A DNA stretch of 64,000 bases from Larimichthys crocea (taxonomy: Eukaryota; Chordata; Actinopteri; Sciaenidae): positions 22,706,021-22,770,020 of the forward strand of contig NC_040025.1 in assembly GCF_000972845.2 (NCBI RefSeq), written 5' to 3'. The notes beneath the pieces were generated by a model. That model did no database searches and was not told the origin of the DNA. It worked only from the letters and a program-made list of their open reading frames with translations. Numbering within the stretch: position 1 is the stretch's first letter; every line of letters begins with the position of its first letter. Positions 32,913 to 46,200 of the stretch are shown piece by piece. The translations under genes and the position numbers were made by a program.

Positions 32913-35668
32913 ATGCTGCTGCGTATCATCCTGTGTGAAAATGACATTAGGAAGCTTACCATCGACAACTTGCCCGAGACTATTGATGACTTCTGCTCAA
33001 TCCTGAAGATGAAATTGGGACTGGAGGGGGACCTTGTGATTCAGTATAAAGACCCCGATTTTGATAATGAACTGTGTAATTTAAGTAGCATGTCAGAGCT
33101 TCCTAAAGATAAAGCAACTTTGAAAGTGCACACCAAGTCTTCTGAATCATACCACACAGATTCAACGCTGGACACAGCAAGCCTGTCATCTTCCCTTGAG
33201 GACTCCCCCAGTGGTACCCAAACTCGTCAGCTGCCTCAACCATTTGTCATTCCTGCCTTTTCATTTGATGTTGAGTTGAAACTGAGGCAAGGAAATGAAG
33301 CCTTCCACAGAGATGGGACCCTTCTTGACATTTCAAAAGACATGAAATCAGACATCTTGGACAAGTTGGCAGAAGCCATATATGCTCACAATCCCTATCC
33401 ATCACGTGATGAGTATGATTATGTGGCTCAAGCTCTCATCCAAAAACATCCTTGTTTGAAGGAACCAGGGTCTGTCAGTGGGTGGTATTGCTGGAAGTTC
33501 AGTTTAAAGTTCAAAATGGGCAACTTCCGGCAGAAGATGCGAGTGGCGGGATCCTCAGAGCTCAGAGTCAATGCTCGTGCCTCAGGAAGTGCAAAAAGAC
33601 TGAAGAGGGCCAGAAAGTCGGAAGTGAACTTCCTGCCAGATTTTCCAGAAGGGAAAACCCAAAGTGTCTTCGACAAAGAGAGATTGGCCATGGTCAGTGA
33701 GATGAAGAAAAGAAAGGTTGACTGGAAGCAAATTGGTGAAATGATGAGTGACACATTCGCTCTACGAAGGAAGGAGATTGTTGAAGATGAACCTCTAGTG
33801 GCACAAGTCAAAGACAGGTGGCCAGCCTTGTTCTCTGAACGGCAGGTAAAGTGTTTTTGAGTGGTTTTCTCAATTTTTGCTCTTAAAGGGATAGATGGAT
33901 TATTTGAAGTGTGGTTGTATGAAATATGTATCCATAGTCACTGTGTTGCATACAGTACTGTGCTGGTATCAGAAGCCACTTTACCTTTGTGTGACTTGTG
34001 TGTTTGCCCATCAGAAAAGGCCGTCTGGTGGCAAGGAGAAGTGTGTGTGTGTTTTTTTTTTAATGGTGTTACTTTTGAACTCCTTTCAGGACCTCACATT
34101 CACACAGAAGAAGGTACTTGATAGTCTCTATTATTGTAATCTGGAGGAAAAAAAACAGTTTTGACAAGTTAACTCGTAACGGTCCTAAACGTTGGGTACT
34201 CTGTGACGAGTTACTCGTCAAAGGTCCTGAAAGAGTTTAAACTTAAAGTGTCTAGATTGAGAACTAATTAAAAGCATACTTTGACTGTGTTTTTTAATTT
34301 TTAATTTTTTATGTTTTTATTCACATCCACAGATTGAAGCAGAATTTGCTCGTCTTACATTAGTTGACCTGAAGGGCTCCCTCTTTGCTGGGCTGGACCA
34401 GTATATGACAAGGTTCCTGGAGCTGTACAAAGGAAAGAGTGGAATAGTGGACCTAGCCAGGCTGATGAGATGTCTCGATGATAAGGTAAGTGTTCACACT
34501 TGTTAGCATCTTCCACATCATATTTGTGAAACTTTCTAACTGAAAGATACCCTGGGTGTGTTGAACCTGCTTTGTAGTGCAGGCCCCAGATGTCAAAGAA
34601 TGAAGCAAACACTAATATGCACAGTGGATCATTAAAGTCTTACAGTAATAAATTTGATTTTAAAAATGTGAGGCCATAAAATGTATTGATGTCTTGTTTT
34701 TACTTGTGAGGTCTTCAATAACGGTTTACAAGCAGATACAAATAGCAGTTGTTGAGGAGTACAGTTTTCTTTTTGAACAGAGCTCCATACACCACAAGAG
34801 CACAGTTCTTCTGCTGGGCCTTCCTCACTTTCTCAAGGAGGATGCCTCCAGTTTTTTCAAGACTGTCGAGGTAAGCATGTTTAATTTCTTTACTGCAGTG
34901 GTAAAGGATAAGTTGAGTTAAAATGTGTTGTGCCTGCATAGTGATACCTACTAAAATATTTGTAATAAACATGTGCTTTCTGTAGGTGTTAGACAAAAAT
35001 AAGCATGCTTTGCTTTTAAAAAAGCAAAAAGAAAAACACTGACTCCTGACTCCTGAGCCAATGAGAAATTTAAATGAATTTTCCTGAAAATCAGTGGCAA
35101 ACACCACACTCCATTCCTTTACAAAAATGCCTAAAAAAGATCTGTCCAGCTTAGATCGTCAAATTCAAGTTTATTCACCAAGTTTGTCCTAAATCAGCAA
35201 ATGGAACATTTTGTTCAGTGGCCCTTTTTAGTTGGGTGATGATTGTTATTAACATGTCTCAAATGGTAACCTTGTTTGTTTTTTGTAGATATCAACATGT
35301 ATACATTGCTAACAGAACAAGTAAAGATGGTAATTTTCTGCCTTCTTTGAAATCTTGTGTAGGCCACAGATGATGAGGAGACGTTCACACGGGGGATGAA
35401 AGTTGGTGTGGTCATGGTGAAGAATGGAGAAGACATCATTGACACAGCAGTGGTCCTTGACGAAGCAGTGATCATGACCAATCAGCATGACCTCCCACGT
35501 GCCATTGCCTTGCTGATGGGTCTTCTTTTTTCTCTGAACATAGACTATCCAAAAGAACTAAAGTACACGTTCGAAGTGATTCAAAAGGTCCTGATGAACA
35601 TAGGTGGGGGACAGTGTTCCTCACTTGTACATGGGTTACGTAACAGGCTGCTGCGGAAAACCATCTGA
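32913..35668 (+). CDS. PB1-domain accessory protein of the CACTA-like element, four exons
   Basis: The coding exons are 32913-33845, 34333-34485, 34781-34870 and 35363-35668. Each intron is GT-AG and in phase 0, and together they give an intact 493-residue product. An acceptor at 32900 precedes the ATG, so at least one upstream 5' exon exists. Residues about 1-75 look like a PB1 domain with an acidic OPCA-type block (QYKDPDFDNELCNL). A Ser/Thr-rich linker follows, then the AFSFDVELKLRQGNEAF and ALIQKHPCL blocks of a large fish family often named SAMD3-like. I see no SAM domain here. A basic stretch at about 220-235 may be a nuclear signal. The function is not known; it could bind DNA or be a transposition partner, analogous to TnpA of plant En/Spm. 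The frame is better preserved than the transposase. Confidence 0.75.
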
Positions 35669-36425
35669 GATGGTATCAGAACTCATCTCATGCCTGAGTG
35701 TTAAAACTTAGTTTTTCATGTCAAGTTCTTATTTTGTCTATCATAGGTTTTGCTAATGCACATTTTTCAATTTTTCACTTAAATTCGCATTGTAGTAATT
35801 GTAATTATTTAGCGCTCAAAGGAGACTCTCCTTTTGTTTACCTGTACTCCGTCCACACACTCAGACATTTCTTCCATGTCGCAGATGTTCCGTTTAGACA
35901 TGTTTACTATTTAGACCTTGTCAGGCCGCAGAGGACACTTTAATGGCATGCTGTTCCATTTACCAGTGCGGAATATGAGGTTACAATGGGGACAGATGAA
36001 CAGAAAAAGAAAATTCCACATTTCAGATCTGTTCTGAAACTGTTGGACCTCCAACATTTAATTAAGATGACCAGGTTCAACTGTTGCATCCTTTCCCACA
36101 ACCTGTTGTATGAAGAGTGGTGTTTTCAAGAGTATTATTGTTTCTGTGTCCCGAGGTTTTTCGGGAGGAGCGTGGGAGAAAGGTGAAAATCCGAAGTCCT
36201 TTGCTTCCTCATTTACTGCCCCTCTGAGTAAATGCCCAGTTCTCCAGCTGTGTATTGTCACTTCACACTTTGTTGTCTTGAAATGTATCATCCACATCCG
36301 TTCCCTGCCCTTGATGTCAAGGCAGAGGGGGGCAGGGGATTGGACGAACACACTTGATTATAAGTGTTCACTTCTCGTTTATCCATAATGCCTGTTCTTG
36401 GGTTGGCAATGTCATGCAATGCACC

Positions 36426-36431
36426 AATAAA
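36426..36431 (+). terminator. Poly(A) signal AATAAA
   Basis: AATAAA followed by a T/GT-rich stretch (TTGTTGCATGTTAATTGTTG), 758 bases after the stop of the PB1-domain gene and before the subterminal repeats. This is a plausible 3' end for both element genes. Confidence 0.55.
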
Positions 36432-36623
36432 TGCTCATCTTGTTGCATGTTAATTGTTGTTTGTCATATTTCTCTTAAGTCAATGACATCTATTGTACTA
36501 AAAAGTTTTTCCAACAGGCAACATTAGTTATGTTGAAATGGACATGTAAGTTCCAAGAAATCTTGGATATGTTAAATAGATTAATTTAATTTAAATGACC
36601 TGTCACTTTTGATTAAGATAAAA

Positions 36624-36935
36624 ATAGATTTGCAAATTAGAATAACAACCCTAAACAGTTCAGTCAATTAAGTCCAAGTCAACTTAACTGAAAAAAAAAA
36701 GTTTACTCAACGTAATACTTTAATTAAGCTGAAATACATTTACAAGTTCAGACAACTACCTTAAGTAGTTCAACCAACTAACAAATCCAATTCAACTTAA
36801 CCGAAACAAAAGGTTTACACAACTGACCATTTTAAGTGAACTGAGATAGATTTGCAGGTTCAAACAACTACCTGAAGGAGTTAAGTCAATTCCGAAATCT
36901 AAATCAACGAAACTAATGCAGATGTTTACACAACA
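36624..36935. repeat. Three 111-base subterminal repeats
   Basis: Units start near 36624, 36734 and 36846 (periods 110 and 112), sharing ATAGATTTGCA, ACAACTACC, TCAACTTAAC and GTTTACACAAC. The units are diverged. Subterminal repeats of this sort are the transposase-binding regions of CACTA elements. I see no comparable array at the left end. Confidence 0.75.
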
Positions 36936-37033
36936 AGGAATATTTATTGAAGATGACAAATAATTCTTTTTCACTTGACTTAGATTTTTAAGGCAGCCCT
37001 TTCACTCATATTTTTAAGTTGAAACGACATGTT

Positions 37034-37049
37034 ACAATTTACAGTGCAT
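37034..37049 (-). repeat. Right terminal inverted repeat of the CACTA-like element
   Basis: ACAATTTACAGTGCAT, the reverse complement of 28324-28339. Confidence 0.8.
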
Positions 37050-37945
37050 CATTGCCTACTTTGCTGACCTTGAAAAAATTATGAATATTAAGGCCCACCC
37101 AGAAATCATTAATATCACAGATTTATTTCCACTTTTTGTCACTTAATGTTAAATCCACTGTAAAAGCTAAATCTGCCTAGGAAAAAGAATTGAATGTTTT
37201 CAGACGACCTGTGGGATAAGGCAATCAAAAAGGTAAGCTCCACTTCATATGTGACTTGCACAAATATGCCCAAATATATCAAACAGTTGTGACTGGTGTA
37301 GCCACGCCCCTGCTGACTTAAGCCACAGGTTTTATTTCTGCTCAAAACTAAAAGAATTCTGGGGCATTTTTTTAGAACATTATCTGACATCTTAAAAATA
37401 GATTTCTAATATTGTCCCTTTATTGCTATCTCTATCTATCCCAGTCAAGTTTTTCCAGACCTGCATGTGGAGGAAGCAGACATTATAGCTTTCTCTTCCC
37501 TCTTGGCATGCAGGAGGATACTAATGTCATGGAAATCTTCTGGCCCTTCCTCCTGCTTGGAGGACTTGATGTTTTTCTTAAACTTGAGAAAATCAAATTC
37601 ACATTAAAAGGCTCCGCAGATAATTTTTTTTTGTCAGGTAGCAAGTAATTATTACATATCTAAAAATTTTAGAAAGACTTCCAGTTGATCAGCTATAATT
37701 ATTTTTCCTACTATAAGTACAATGTCCCAGGATCCTAAGTTAATACCAGGCCGTTACTTATTTATGTATCAGTTTAATTTATTTTTTATTCATTTATTTT
37801 TCACTTTTTTCCATTTGTTGGTTTATTTTATTTATTACCTTGTTCCATTCCACTCGTTGTCATTGTGTTGTGTTTCATTATTTGTTTATGTGATTGTTTA
37901 TAAGTTTAATAGAATTGTATAGGCAAAAAAAAAGCAGCTGCCTTA
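37047..37945. other. Unassigned spacer
   Basis: AT-rich sequence between two transposons. I see no coding or repeat signal. Confidence 0.4.
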
Positions 37946-38170
37946 CTTTAGCACAGGGGTGTCCATTACGTCGATTGCAATCGCAATCAAAGTAGTGTGG
38001 GTAGATCGCATGATATTAAAAAAGTAAACGTCAGCCTATCATCAGCGTCAGCAGTGTCACATGTGCGTGTCACCCTATCAGATGGCTGGCTGACACGCAC
38101 TGCATGCACATACAGTGGTGCAAAACGCTACTAAACTCTAGCAAGCTAGCGAGTAAGAAAGGGTATAAAA

Positions 38171-39419
38171 ATGAGCGAAAGAGCTGGACCAAGTAAGAAG
38201 CCAAAGACCTACCACTACCATACGGAGTGGGAGGAGGACGTTTTTTTTCATTATGTCATTTTTGAAGTGCGTTTGCCTCCTCTGTCCATCAGTGTACCAT
38301 TGCTATACCAAAGAAGGGAAATGTGGAGCGGCATTTTCATAAAAACTACGACACCAAGTTCCCTCCGAAAAGCGAGCTGAGAAGGAGAAAGGTGAAGGAA
38401 CTAAAATCCCAGCTGTTCGGACAGCAGTCATGTTTCTCACAGCTAACTTCAAAAGAGAGGGCAGCCACTGAAGCATCGTTCCGGGTGAGTCACTTAATCG
38501 TTAAAAACAAGAAATCCTTCCAAGATGGAGAGATGGTAAAAGAGGCGTTTGTTGAAGCAGCTGGATTGTTGTTCCGAGACTTTAAAAACAAACCAGAAAT
38601 ACTATCTTCGATCGAAGCTCTCCAGCTATCAAGAAATACAGTAACAAAGCGCAGTGAAGCCATGGCTGAGGATTTAACCCAGCAACTTTGGAAGGACATC
38701 GCAGATTGTGAGTGTTTCTCACTGCAGTTCGATGAGTCTACAGACGTGAGTGACACAGCCCAATTGTGCATTTTTATTTGGATGGTGTTTAATGACATGA
38801 CTGCAAAAGAGGAACTATTAACATTACTGCCTATGAAAGAACACACGAGAGGAGAGGACCTATTTCAGTCTTTCAAAAACTTTACAGAGAAAACCCAGCT
38901 CCCAGTATGCAAATTGGTGTCCATCACCACAGACGGCATGCCCGCAAAAAATGCTCAACATGAAAGAGATAATGCATGTAGCAACAAAGGTCGCCTGTTC
39001 CATTCGTGCCAGATCTCTCTAAAGATGGCTCTTCCGTGTGCATTTGGAGAAGGTTGACTGCGACGACTCTGACTTGTTGCTGCACACAGAGATGGCTAAG
39101 TCGAGGCAAATTCCTGCAAAGATTTCGAGATCTCTTACCGGAAATTAATTAATTACATTTTTTCCGTGATGCTGAACATGCAGAATATAACCAACTAAAT
39201 GACCGTCAGTGGCTGCTGGACTTGGCATTTTTAACAGATCTGACCAACATGTTGAATTACCTTAATCTAGAGCTGCAAGGAAAAGAAAAAACTGTGATCA
39301 ATATGATCAGCTCAGGTAATGCTTTCAAACGAAAAATGAAACATCTCTCTTCAAAGCTCCAGTGCCATGATTTGGCAAACTTCCAGAACCTTGCATCATC
39401 AGTAATCAGTCAGTCTGAC
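38171..39419 (+). pseudogene. hAT transposase, N-terminal and middle part (GTF2IRD2-like)
   Basis: It begins ATGAGCGAAAGAG (38171). The BED-type N-terminus (about 38171-38330) is in one frame, and the main part (38323-39057) in another, with FSLQFDESTDVSDTAQLCIF (hAT catalytic block) and VSITTDGMPA. Further frame breaks follow near 39055 and 39150, then LAFLTDLTNMLNYLNLELQGK. The frame ends in the BEL/Pao target site. It is dead by several independent lesions. Confidence 0.82.
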
Positions 39420-39811
39420 TGTAAGAGCCATAAGATGTGAATTTGAGTCAATTTAAATATGATGCATAATTTATAATTTCATCTTAGTTCATGTGCATAC
39501 CAGGGAAACAGTGTTAAAACATTTAAAAAGCAAACACATGTTAGTTATTATCATTCATGCTCCCTCCCTGATAAAACTGAATATTGGACTTTTATTTTGG
39601 TAGTCATGTGCGCAGTGACTGATGTTTAGAGCTGCGGCAGGCACAGGAGCATAAAGTTTTTCTACCGTGTGACGGACTGTAATTTGTTTTTCTATTTTTT
39701 TATTAAACGTTTGAACTGGATTACATCTCCTGTCATTCGCGTCAGACTGAAGTTACTGTGCCTACAGCTCGGGAAGTGGCTTTTTTGACGTCCAGAAGGA
39801 ACGCCACTATA
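39420..39811 (+). repeat. 5' LTR of BEL/Pao
   Basis: 392 bases, starting TGTAAGAGCC and ending CCACTATA. It is the twin of 46466-46857. Confidence 0.93.
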
Positions 39812-40204
39812 TTTAGTAGAAAAACTGCTCGGAGGGACAGCTGGATGTTAGCCAACGCAACAGCTGTTTTCTGACGGATCGTCCGACGCTTCAGTACGGA
39901 GAAGTCCGCAAAACTGCGTGATGTTATGTCCTTGACTGCAGGAAAACGTCTGGAAAGGTAAAGAAAGACCTGGGCATGTCCAAACCCTGAAGATAGATCG
40001 CAAAATGCTTTGAAATGAGCGAAGAGTGAGAAGATTGATGAGGCTAATCTGACCGAAGGTGCTAGCGTTGGCTTATCTGTGGATTGGTCTGCATGCAGAA
40101 ACGATAGCTTGCTTTAGTAAAAGGCCATTGAAGACCCTGCGTGTTTCAGAAGTTGTGCTGCAAATAAATGATGAGAAAAGTGTAAATACCTTTTAAACAT
40201 TTGC

Positions 40205-43200
40205 ATGCAATTTACGCATTGTTTTGCTGACATGATGGCTGAAGAAAAGGAAAGAATTGATGCTGCAGCCATGGAATATAAACGATCTGTGAAGCTAACG
40301 GAGAGAGCACTGGAGGATAAACTGCACAGGCTCATTGATGCTAGGAGAGGAGTATTAGCTCGGATAACCATTAACAGAAGAGAAGTTGAAGACTTGAAGC
40401 ATGATGCTAGTAACTTGAAAAAAGTGCAAGAATTCATGCACAATGATTTTCCCCTTCTTGTCATTGAGTTTAAAGATCTCCATAAGCAAGTGGGAGATCT
40501 TCTGCCTGAATATAGAAAGGTTGTTGATCTAAATGACTGGTTTGAACCCAAGATGTTGGTTATCAGACAGTTTGAAGAAGAAACTGAAAAGTGGATAAGT
40601 GCTATGAATGAACGCAAAACAAAGGAAGAAATTAAGGATGAAGATGACTGTATTGGCCCTGATGATAGTGCATCACAGGTGTCAGTTGGTGATTGCAAAT
40701 CTGCACAAGCAAAGGGTTCAGCTGTTGGACGTTCGTCTGTCATGTCTGCAAGATCATCAGTTTGTGCTAACGAAGAAGCAAAGCTAGCTGGATTAATTGA
40801 ACGTGCTGCAGCTTTACAGGCAAAACAGGAGCTTGAACTAGAAGAAGCACGTATTAAAGCCAAACTGGAAAGGCTGGCTTTGGAGTCAGCTATTGCAGAA
40901 AAAAGAGCTGAAGTGAGAGTACTGAAAGAGTACGAGAAATCTGAAGATGGCATGAACAGCTACCTTCGGTCACACAAGACAAGTATGTTTAGAGCGAAGG
41001 AAGAAGAACAGAGTCATTCTCCACCTAATTACATGCCTGTATCTGGGAGTGTGATTCCATCCAGCCCGTTGCCACATACTGAACCACAAGATGTGAGACA
41101 AAGACACACTGACAACACTGACAGGCAACAGCATGACAAGAACAGTGATGGCATTCTTCAAGTAATGCAAAAGCAAAATATGATTACAGAGATGCTAGTT
41201 AATCAACAGAAACAAGCTCAGCTACCGGTTAAGGATGTTACGGTGTTCAAGGGTGATCCACTTACCTACAGATCCTTCATTAGAGCTTTCGAACAGGCTA
41301 TAGAACAAAGAGCTGATAGTGATCAAGATAAGCTGTATTATTTGCAGCAGTACACTGCAGGAGAACCGCATGAACTTGTGTGTAGCTGTGAACACATGCC
41401 ACCTCAGAGAGGATTCAAAGAGGCAAAACGACTGCTTCAGAAGCATTATGGAGATGAGCTCATGATAGCTAGTGCTTACATTGACAAGGCATTGTCATGG
41501 CCACAGATTAAGTCTGAAGACGGAAAAGCACTAAGCACGTATGCTGTATTTTTGACTGGCTGTCGTAACACCATGGAAGATGTGGACTTTATGGAGGAAA
41601 TGGATAACCCTACAAACATGAGAATAGTGGTATCCAAGTTGCCATACAAAATGAAAGAAAAGTGGCGCAATGCAGCATTTGACATTAAGGAAAGGAGAGG
41701 ACACAGAGCAAGATTTGCAGACCTTGTTCTCTTTATTGATCGTCAATCAAAGATAGCTATGGATCCAATCTTTGGAGACCTCCAAGACAGTCGCACACCT
41801 GCAGTGGGGAAAACCAAAGAAAAGGGAAAACCAGTCAAGAGTGGAGTAAAAGGAAGCAGCTTTGCAACCAACGTATCAGTGGAGAGAAAGAGGCCAGATA
41901 CAACAGCAAAGCAAGTTATCCCTGTTAAAGTAGTTAATGCCTTTGAAACACCTTGTCTTTTCTGTCAGAAAAATCACACATTGGAGTCTTGTTTCAAGTT
42001 TAAGGCACTAGCACACCAAGAGCGTGTTGAGTTCCTCAAGACAAAGGGGCTATGTTTTGGGTGTCTAACGCGAGGTCATCTAAGCAGGACCTGCAAGAAG
42101 AGAATGGTGTGCAGACAGTGCTCACAGAGACACCCCGACATCCTGCACGAGGAGAAAGAAGCAACCAAGACTACAATTGTGTCAACAAAAGCTGACAGTA
42201 CTCTAACAGAAGAAGTTGACGGTGCTCAATGGTCTGTTGCACAAGAAATAGTGGGCTGCACTGGGGCCGGAGAGACAGAGTGTATGTTAGCTATTTTGCC
42301 AGTGAAAGTGAGAGCTGGTAAAGGTGGAAGATATATCGAGACGTATGCCTTTATGGACCCTGGAAGTACGGCTACATTCTGTACGGAGGCATTACGAAAG
42401 AAACTGAATGTGAAAGGGAAACCTACTCAGATCTTGATAAGCACAATGGGCCAAAATAAACCTGGTGGACAGACGCTGTTAAGCAGTTATGTGCTCTCAG
42501 ACCTGGCAGTGTGTGGATTGGAAGAAACAGAGTACATTAAATTGTCAAAGGTCTTCACACACAGCAACATCCCTGTCCAGAAAGAGAACATCCCCAGTCA
42601 ACAACATCTCCACCAGTGGCCATATCTGAGCGACATAAGCTTACCTCATATTGATGCTGAGGTGGGACTTCTCATTGGAGCCAACAACCCAAAAGTAATG
42701 GAACCGTGGCACGTAATTAATAGTCAAAACGACGGGCCCTACGCTGTGAAGACTATCCTTGGCTGGATGGTGTGTGGACCTGTGAAGAAGGACAAAATGA
42801 CAAGTTCCACGGATGAGACAACTCACTACAGCGTCAACCGGATCTCAGTGATGGAAATCGAACAACTACTGGTCCAGCAGTACAACACAGACTTTCCCGA
42901 ACGACATTATGATGACAAGGAAGAGATGTCTCAGGAGGACAAACAGTTCATGCTGTCAGTTCAAAAGACGACAACATTTGAGGATGGACATTACTGTGTT
43001 GGTCTGCCGCTGAGAAATGGAGCAGTTGAGATGCCAAACAACTACTGTGTGGCAGAGCAGCGAGCTTCTAGTTTGAGAAGGAAGCTGAGTAAGAATGACG
43101 CATTCCTTGAAGACTACAAAGCCTTCATGAAAAGTATACTTGATAAAGGCTACGCTGTTGAAGTCCCCCAAGAACAACTGGACCGCAATGACAACAGGGT

Positions 43201-46200
43201 TTGGTATGTGCCACATCATGGGGTGTACCACCCGAAGAAGCAGAAAATCCGTGTGGTCTTTGACTGCACAGCTACATTTCAAAATGTGTCACTCAACGGT
43301 CAGTTACTTCAGGGACCTGACCTCACCAACACGCTCATCGGTGTTCTGTTGAGGTTCCGCGAAGAATCAGTAGCAATGATGGCAGACATTGAATCAATGT
43401 TCTATCAGGTGAGAGTTCCTGATGCAGATGCTGACCTTTTGCGTTTTTTGTGGTGGCCAGATGGCAACCTAAGTGCACCACTAAAAGAGTACCGGATGGC
43501 AGTGCACCTTTTTGGAGCCACGTCTTCTCCTAGTGTTGCTTCTTATGCTTTGCGAAGAACGGCAGAAGACAGAAAGGACACTGCAGCTCCCGAAGCAGTG
43601 GAAACAGTTCTGCATAACTTTTATGTAGATGACTGTTTAACATCTGTCCCTACAGAAGCTGGAGCAGTTGCTTTGGTGAAAAACCTTCGGGACTTGTGCA
43701 TGGAAGGAGGTTTTAACCTCACAAAGTGGGTGAGCAACAGCAGGAAAGTCCTATCATCCGTCCCTGCAGAGCACAGAGCCAGCGAGCTAAAAGATCTTGA
43801 TCTCGCGCATGATGACCTACCTACAGAACGAGCTCTTGGTGTGCAGTGGTGCACAGAAGAGGATACTTTTGCATACAGTATCAGGCTGCAGGACAAGCCA
43901 ATGACCAGAAGAGGTCTCCTATCTGTCGTAAACTCCATCTATGATCCTCTTGGTTTCCTGGCGCCAGTTATACTTCCAGCCAAATTGCTTTTGAGGGACC
44001 TGTGCAAGGAAAAGCGAGGATGGGATGATGAAGTCAGTGGCACGCAAGCTGATCAGTGGCGCAAATGGCTGGAAGAACTCACTCACCTCTCAAGCTTCAG
44101 CATAAGGAGATGCATTAAGCCCGAGGGGTTTGGAGACACAGTGGAGGCACGTTTGCATCACTTCTCCGATGCAAGTGAGAATGCTTATGGCACAGCATCA
44201 TATCTTGTGTTGGTGGACGAGCAAAAAAGAACCCATTGTTCCTTTGTGATGGGCAAGTCTAGAGTGGCCCCACTCAGACAGGTTACTATTCCGAGACTTG
44301 AGTTAACCGCAGCAGTTGTCGCAGTTAAGGTGGACAAGATGCTGCAAGAAGAAATACAACTCCCACTTCAGCAGTCTATATACTGGACTGACAGTATGAC
44401 CGTTCTCCAATACATCGACAGTGAAACTGCTCGCTTCAAAACTTTTGTGGCAAACAGGATTGCCCTCATACGAGAGGCCACGAAGTCAGAACAATGGAGG
44501 TACGTCAGATCATCAGAGAATCCCGCGGATCAGGCCACTAGAGGCATGAAAGTTGAGAGCTTGTTACAGGGTGACACGTGGATAAACGGACCACAGTTTC
44601 TATTGCAGCCAGCAAGTGAATGGCCACAGAGACCAGATAATGCAACTCAAGATCTACAAAGTGACTCAGAAGTCAAGATCATCAGAGCAAACAGAATCAT
44701 AGCTGAAGAAAAGTCTGACCCCATGAACCAATTGCTTAAGTACTACTCAAGTTGGGACAGACTGAAGAGGGCTATTGCATGGATTTTGCAAGTCAAGGAA
44801 ACATTGATCCACCTGAAAGGCAAAAGAAAAGAGTTCCAATGCTTCGTCAGTCAGTCAGAAATAGACCCAGCGAGACAGAGGGTGCTTGTGCAACAGCACA
44901 TGGAGAAGTATAAATCTGCTGTGCAAAAGAAAACACTTACCTTGGAACAGTTGATGGCAGCAGAGAGAGAGATCATCCAACACAGTCAAGGTCAATGGTT
45001 TCCTGATGACGTGAAGGCTCTCCGCTGCAATCTGGCTATCAAGAAACATAGTCAGTTGTACAAGCTTGACCCCAGTTTGCAAGATGGCATATTGAGAGTT
45101 GGTGGACGACTGGAAAAATCTGCCATGCCACAGGATGCAAAACATCCAGCAATCCTTTCGAAACATTCCAGAGCTGCTACTCTTATCTTGCATGATATTC
45201 ATGAAAAGGTTGGTCACTGCGGGCGCAACTACATGTTGTCGCAATTAAGACAAAAATTTTGGATTCCTCAAGCAAACTCAGCCATCAGGAAGCTTGTATC
45301 AGACTGCACAGTCTGCAGAAGACTACGAGGCCGAGCTGGTCAACAGAAAATGGCAAATCTGCCAGAAGATCGTCTCCTACCAGACAAACCACCTTTCACT
45401 AATGTAGGTGTCGATTTCTTTGGACCCTTTGATGTTAAACGGGGCCGGGGAACTGTGAAAAGGTACGGGGTACTGTTCACCTGCCTCACCATCAGAGCTG
45501 TTCACATAGAGATAGCAGACAGTCTTGACACCAGTTCCTGCATCAACGCCTTGCGCCGTTTCATAAGCAGAAGAGGACAGGTCACCATCATGCGCTCTGA
45601 TAACGGCACAAATTTCGTCGGTGCAGAAAAGGAGTTGCGAGAAGCCATCGGAAACCTGAACCAATCGGATGTTGAAAAGGCTATGCAAAAAAAAGGCATA
45701 ACTTGGATTTTCAACAGCCCAGCCGCTTCACATCACGGAGGAGTTTGGGAGCGTCAAATCCGTACTATACGGAGGATACTTGGTGCCCTAGTGAAAGAGC
45801 AGACCCTCTCAGATGATGGTCTTCACACACTCATGTGTGAAGTTGAAAGCATAATCAACGACAGACCTATCACAAGTCCATCAGATGATCCATGTGATAT
45901 TGAACCTTTAACACCGAACCATTTGTTGCTGATGAAAGTACAACCCAACATGCCACCAGGAACCTTCAATAAAGATGATCAGTATGCAAGGAGGCGCTGG
46001 AGGCAAGTTCAGTATCTAGCGGATTTATTCTGGACCAGATGGACACGAGAATACTTGCCCCTCCTTCAAGAGCGCCAAAAATGGGCAAGACCACAAAGAA
46101 ACTTCAAGTCTGGAGATGTGGTGCTCATAGTCGACAGTTCTTCTCCACGAAATACATGGACGATGGGAAGAATAATCCAAACCTTACCTGACTCCAGTGG

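Larger units (their letters stand above)
28327..37046 (+). mobile_element. Two-gene CACTA-like (EnSpm/CMC-type) DNA transposon
   Basis: An 8.7 kb unit bounded by perfect inverted ends: CACTGTAAATTGT at 28327-28339 and its reverse complement at 37034-37046. The match can be extended outward to 16 bases (ATGCACTGTAAATTGT). It holds a non-coding first exon with a strong donor, a C2H2-finger transposase gene, a four-exon PB1-domain gene, a poly(A) signal and three 111-base subterminal repeats at the right end. The CACTG start, the subterminal repeats and the transposase blocks point to the CACTA/EnSpm group or a close relative such as KDZ. The target duplication is ambiguous (AT or TGCA, because the flanks are palindromic). 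Confidence 0.72.

Noticed and set aside
36624..36935. CRISPR-like spaced repeats
   Set aside because: Units are about 111 bases, diverged and contiguous in a eukaryotic transposon; not a CRISPR array.
40114..40953. 279-codon minus-strand open frame
   Set aside because: Antisense shadow of the BEL/Pao polyprotein; Ser-rich composition and no domain.
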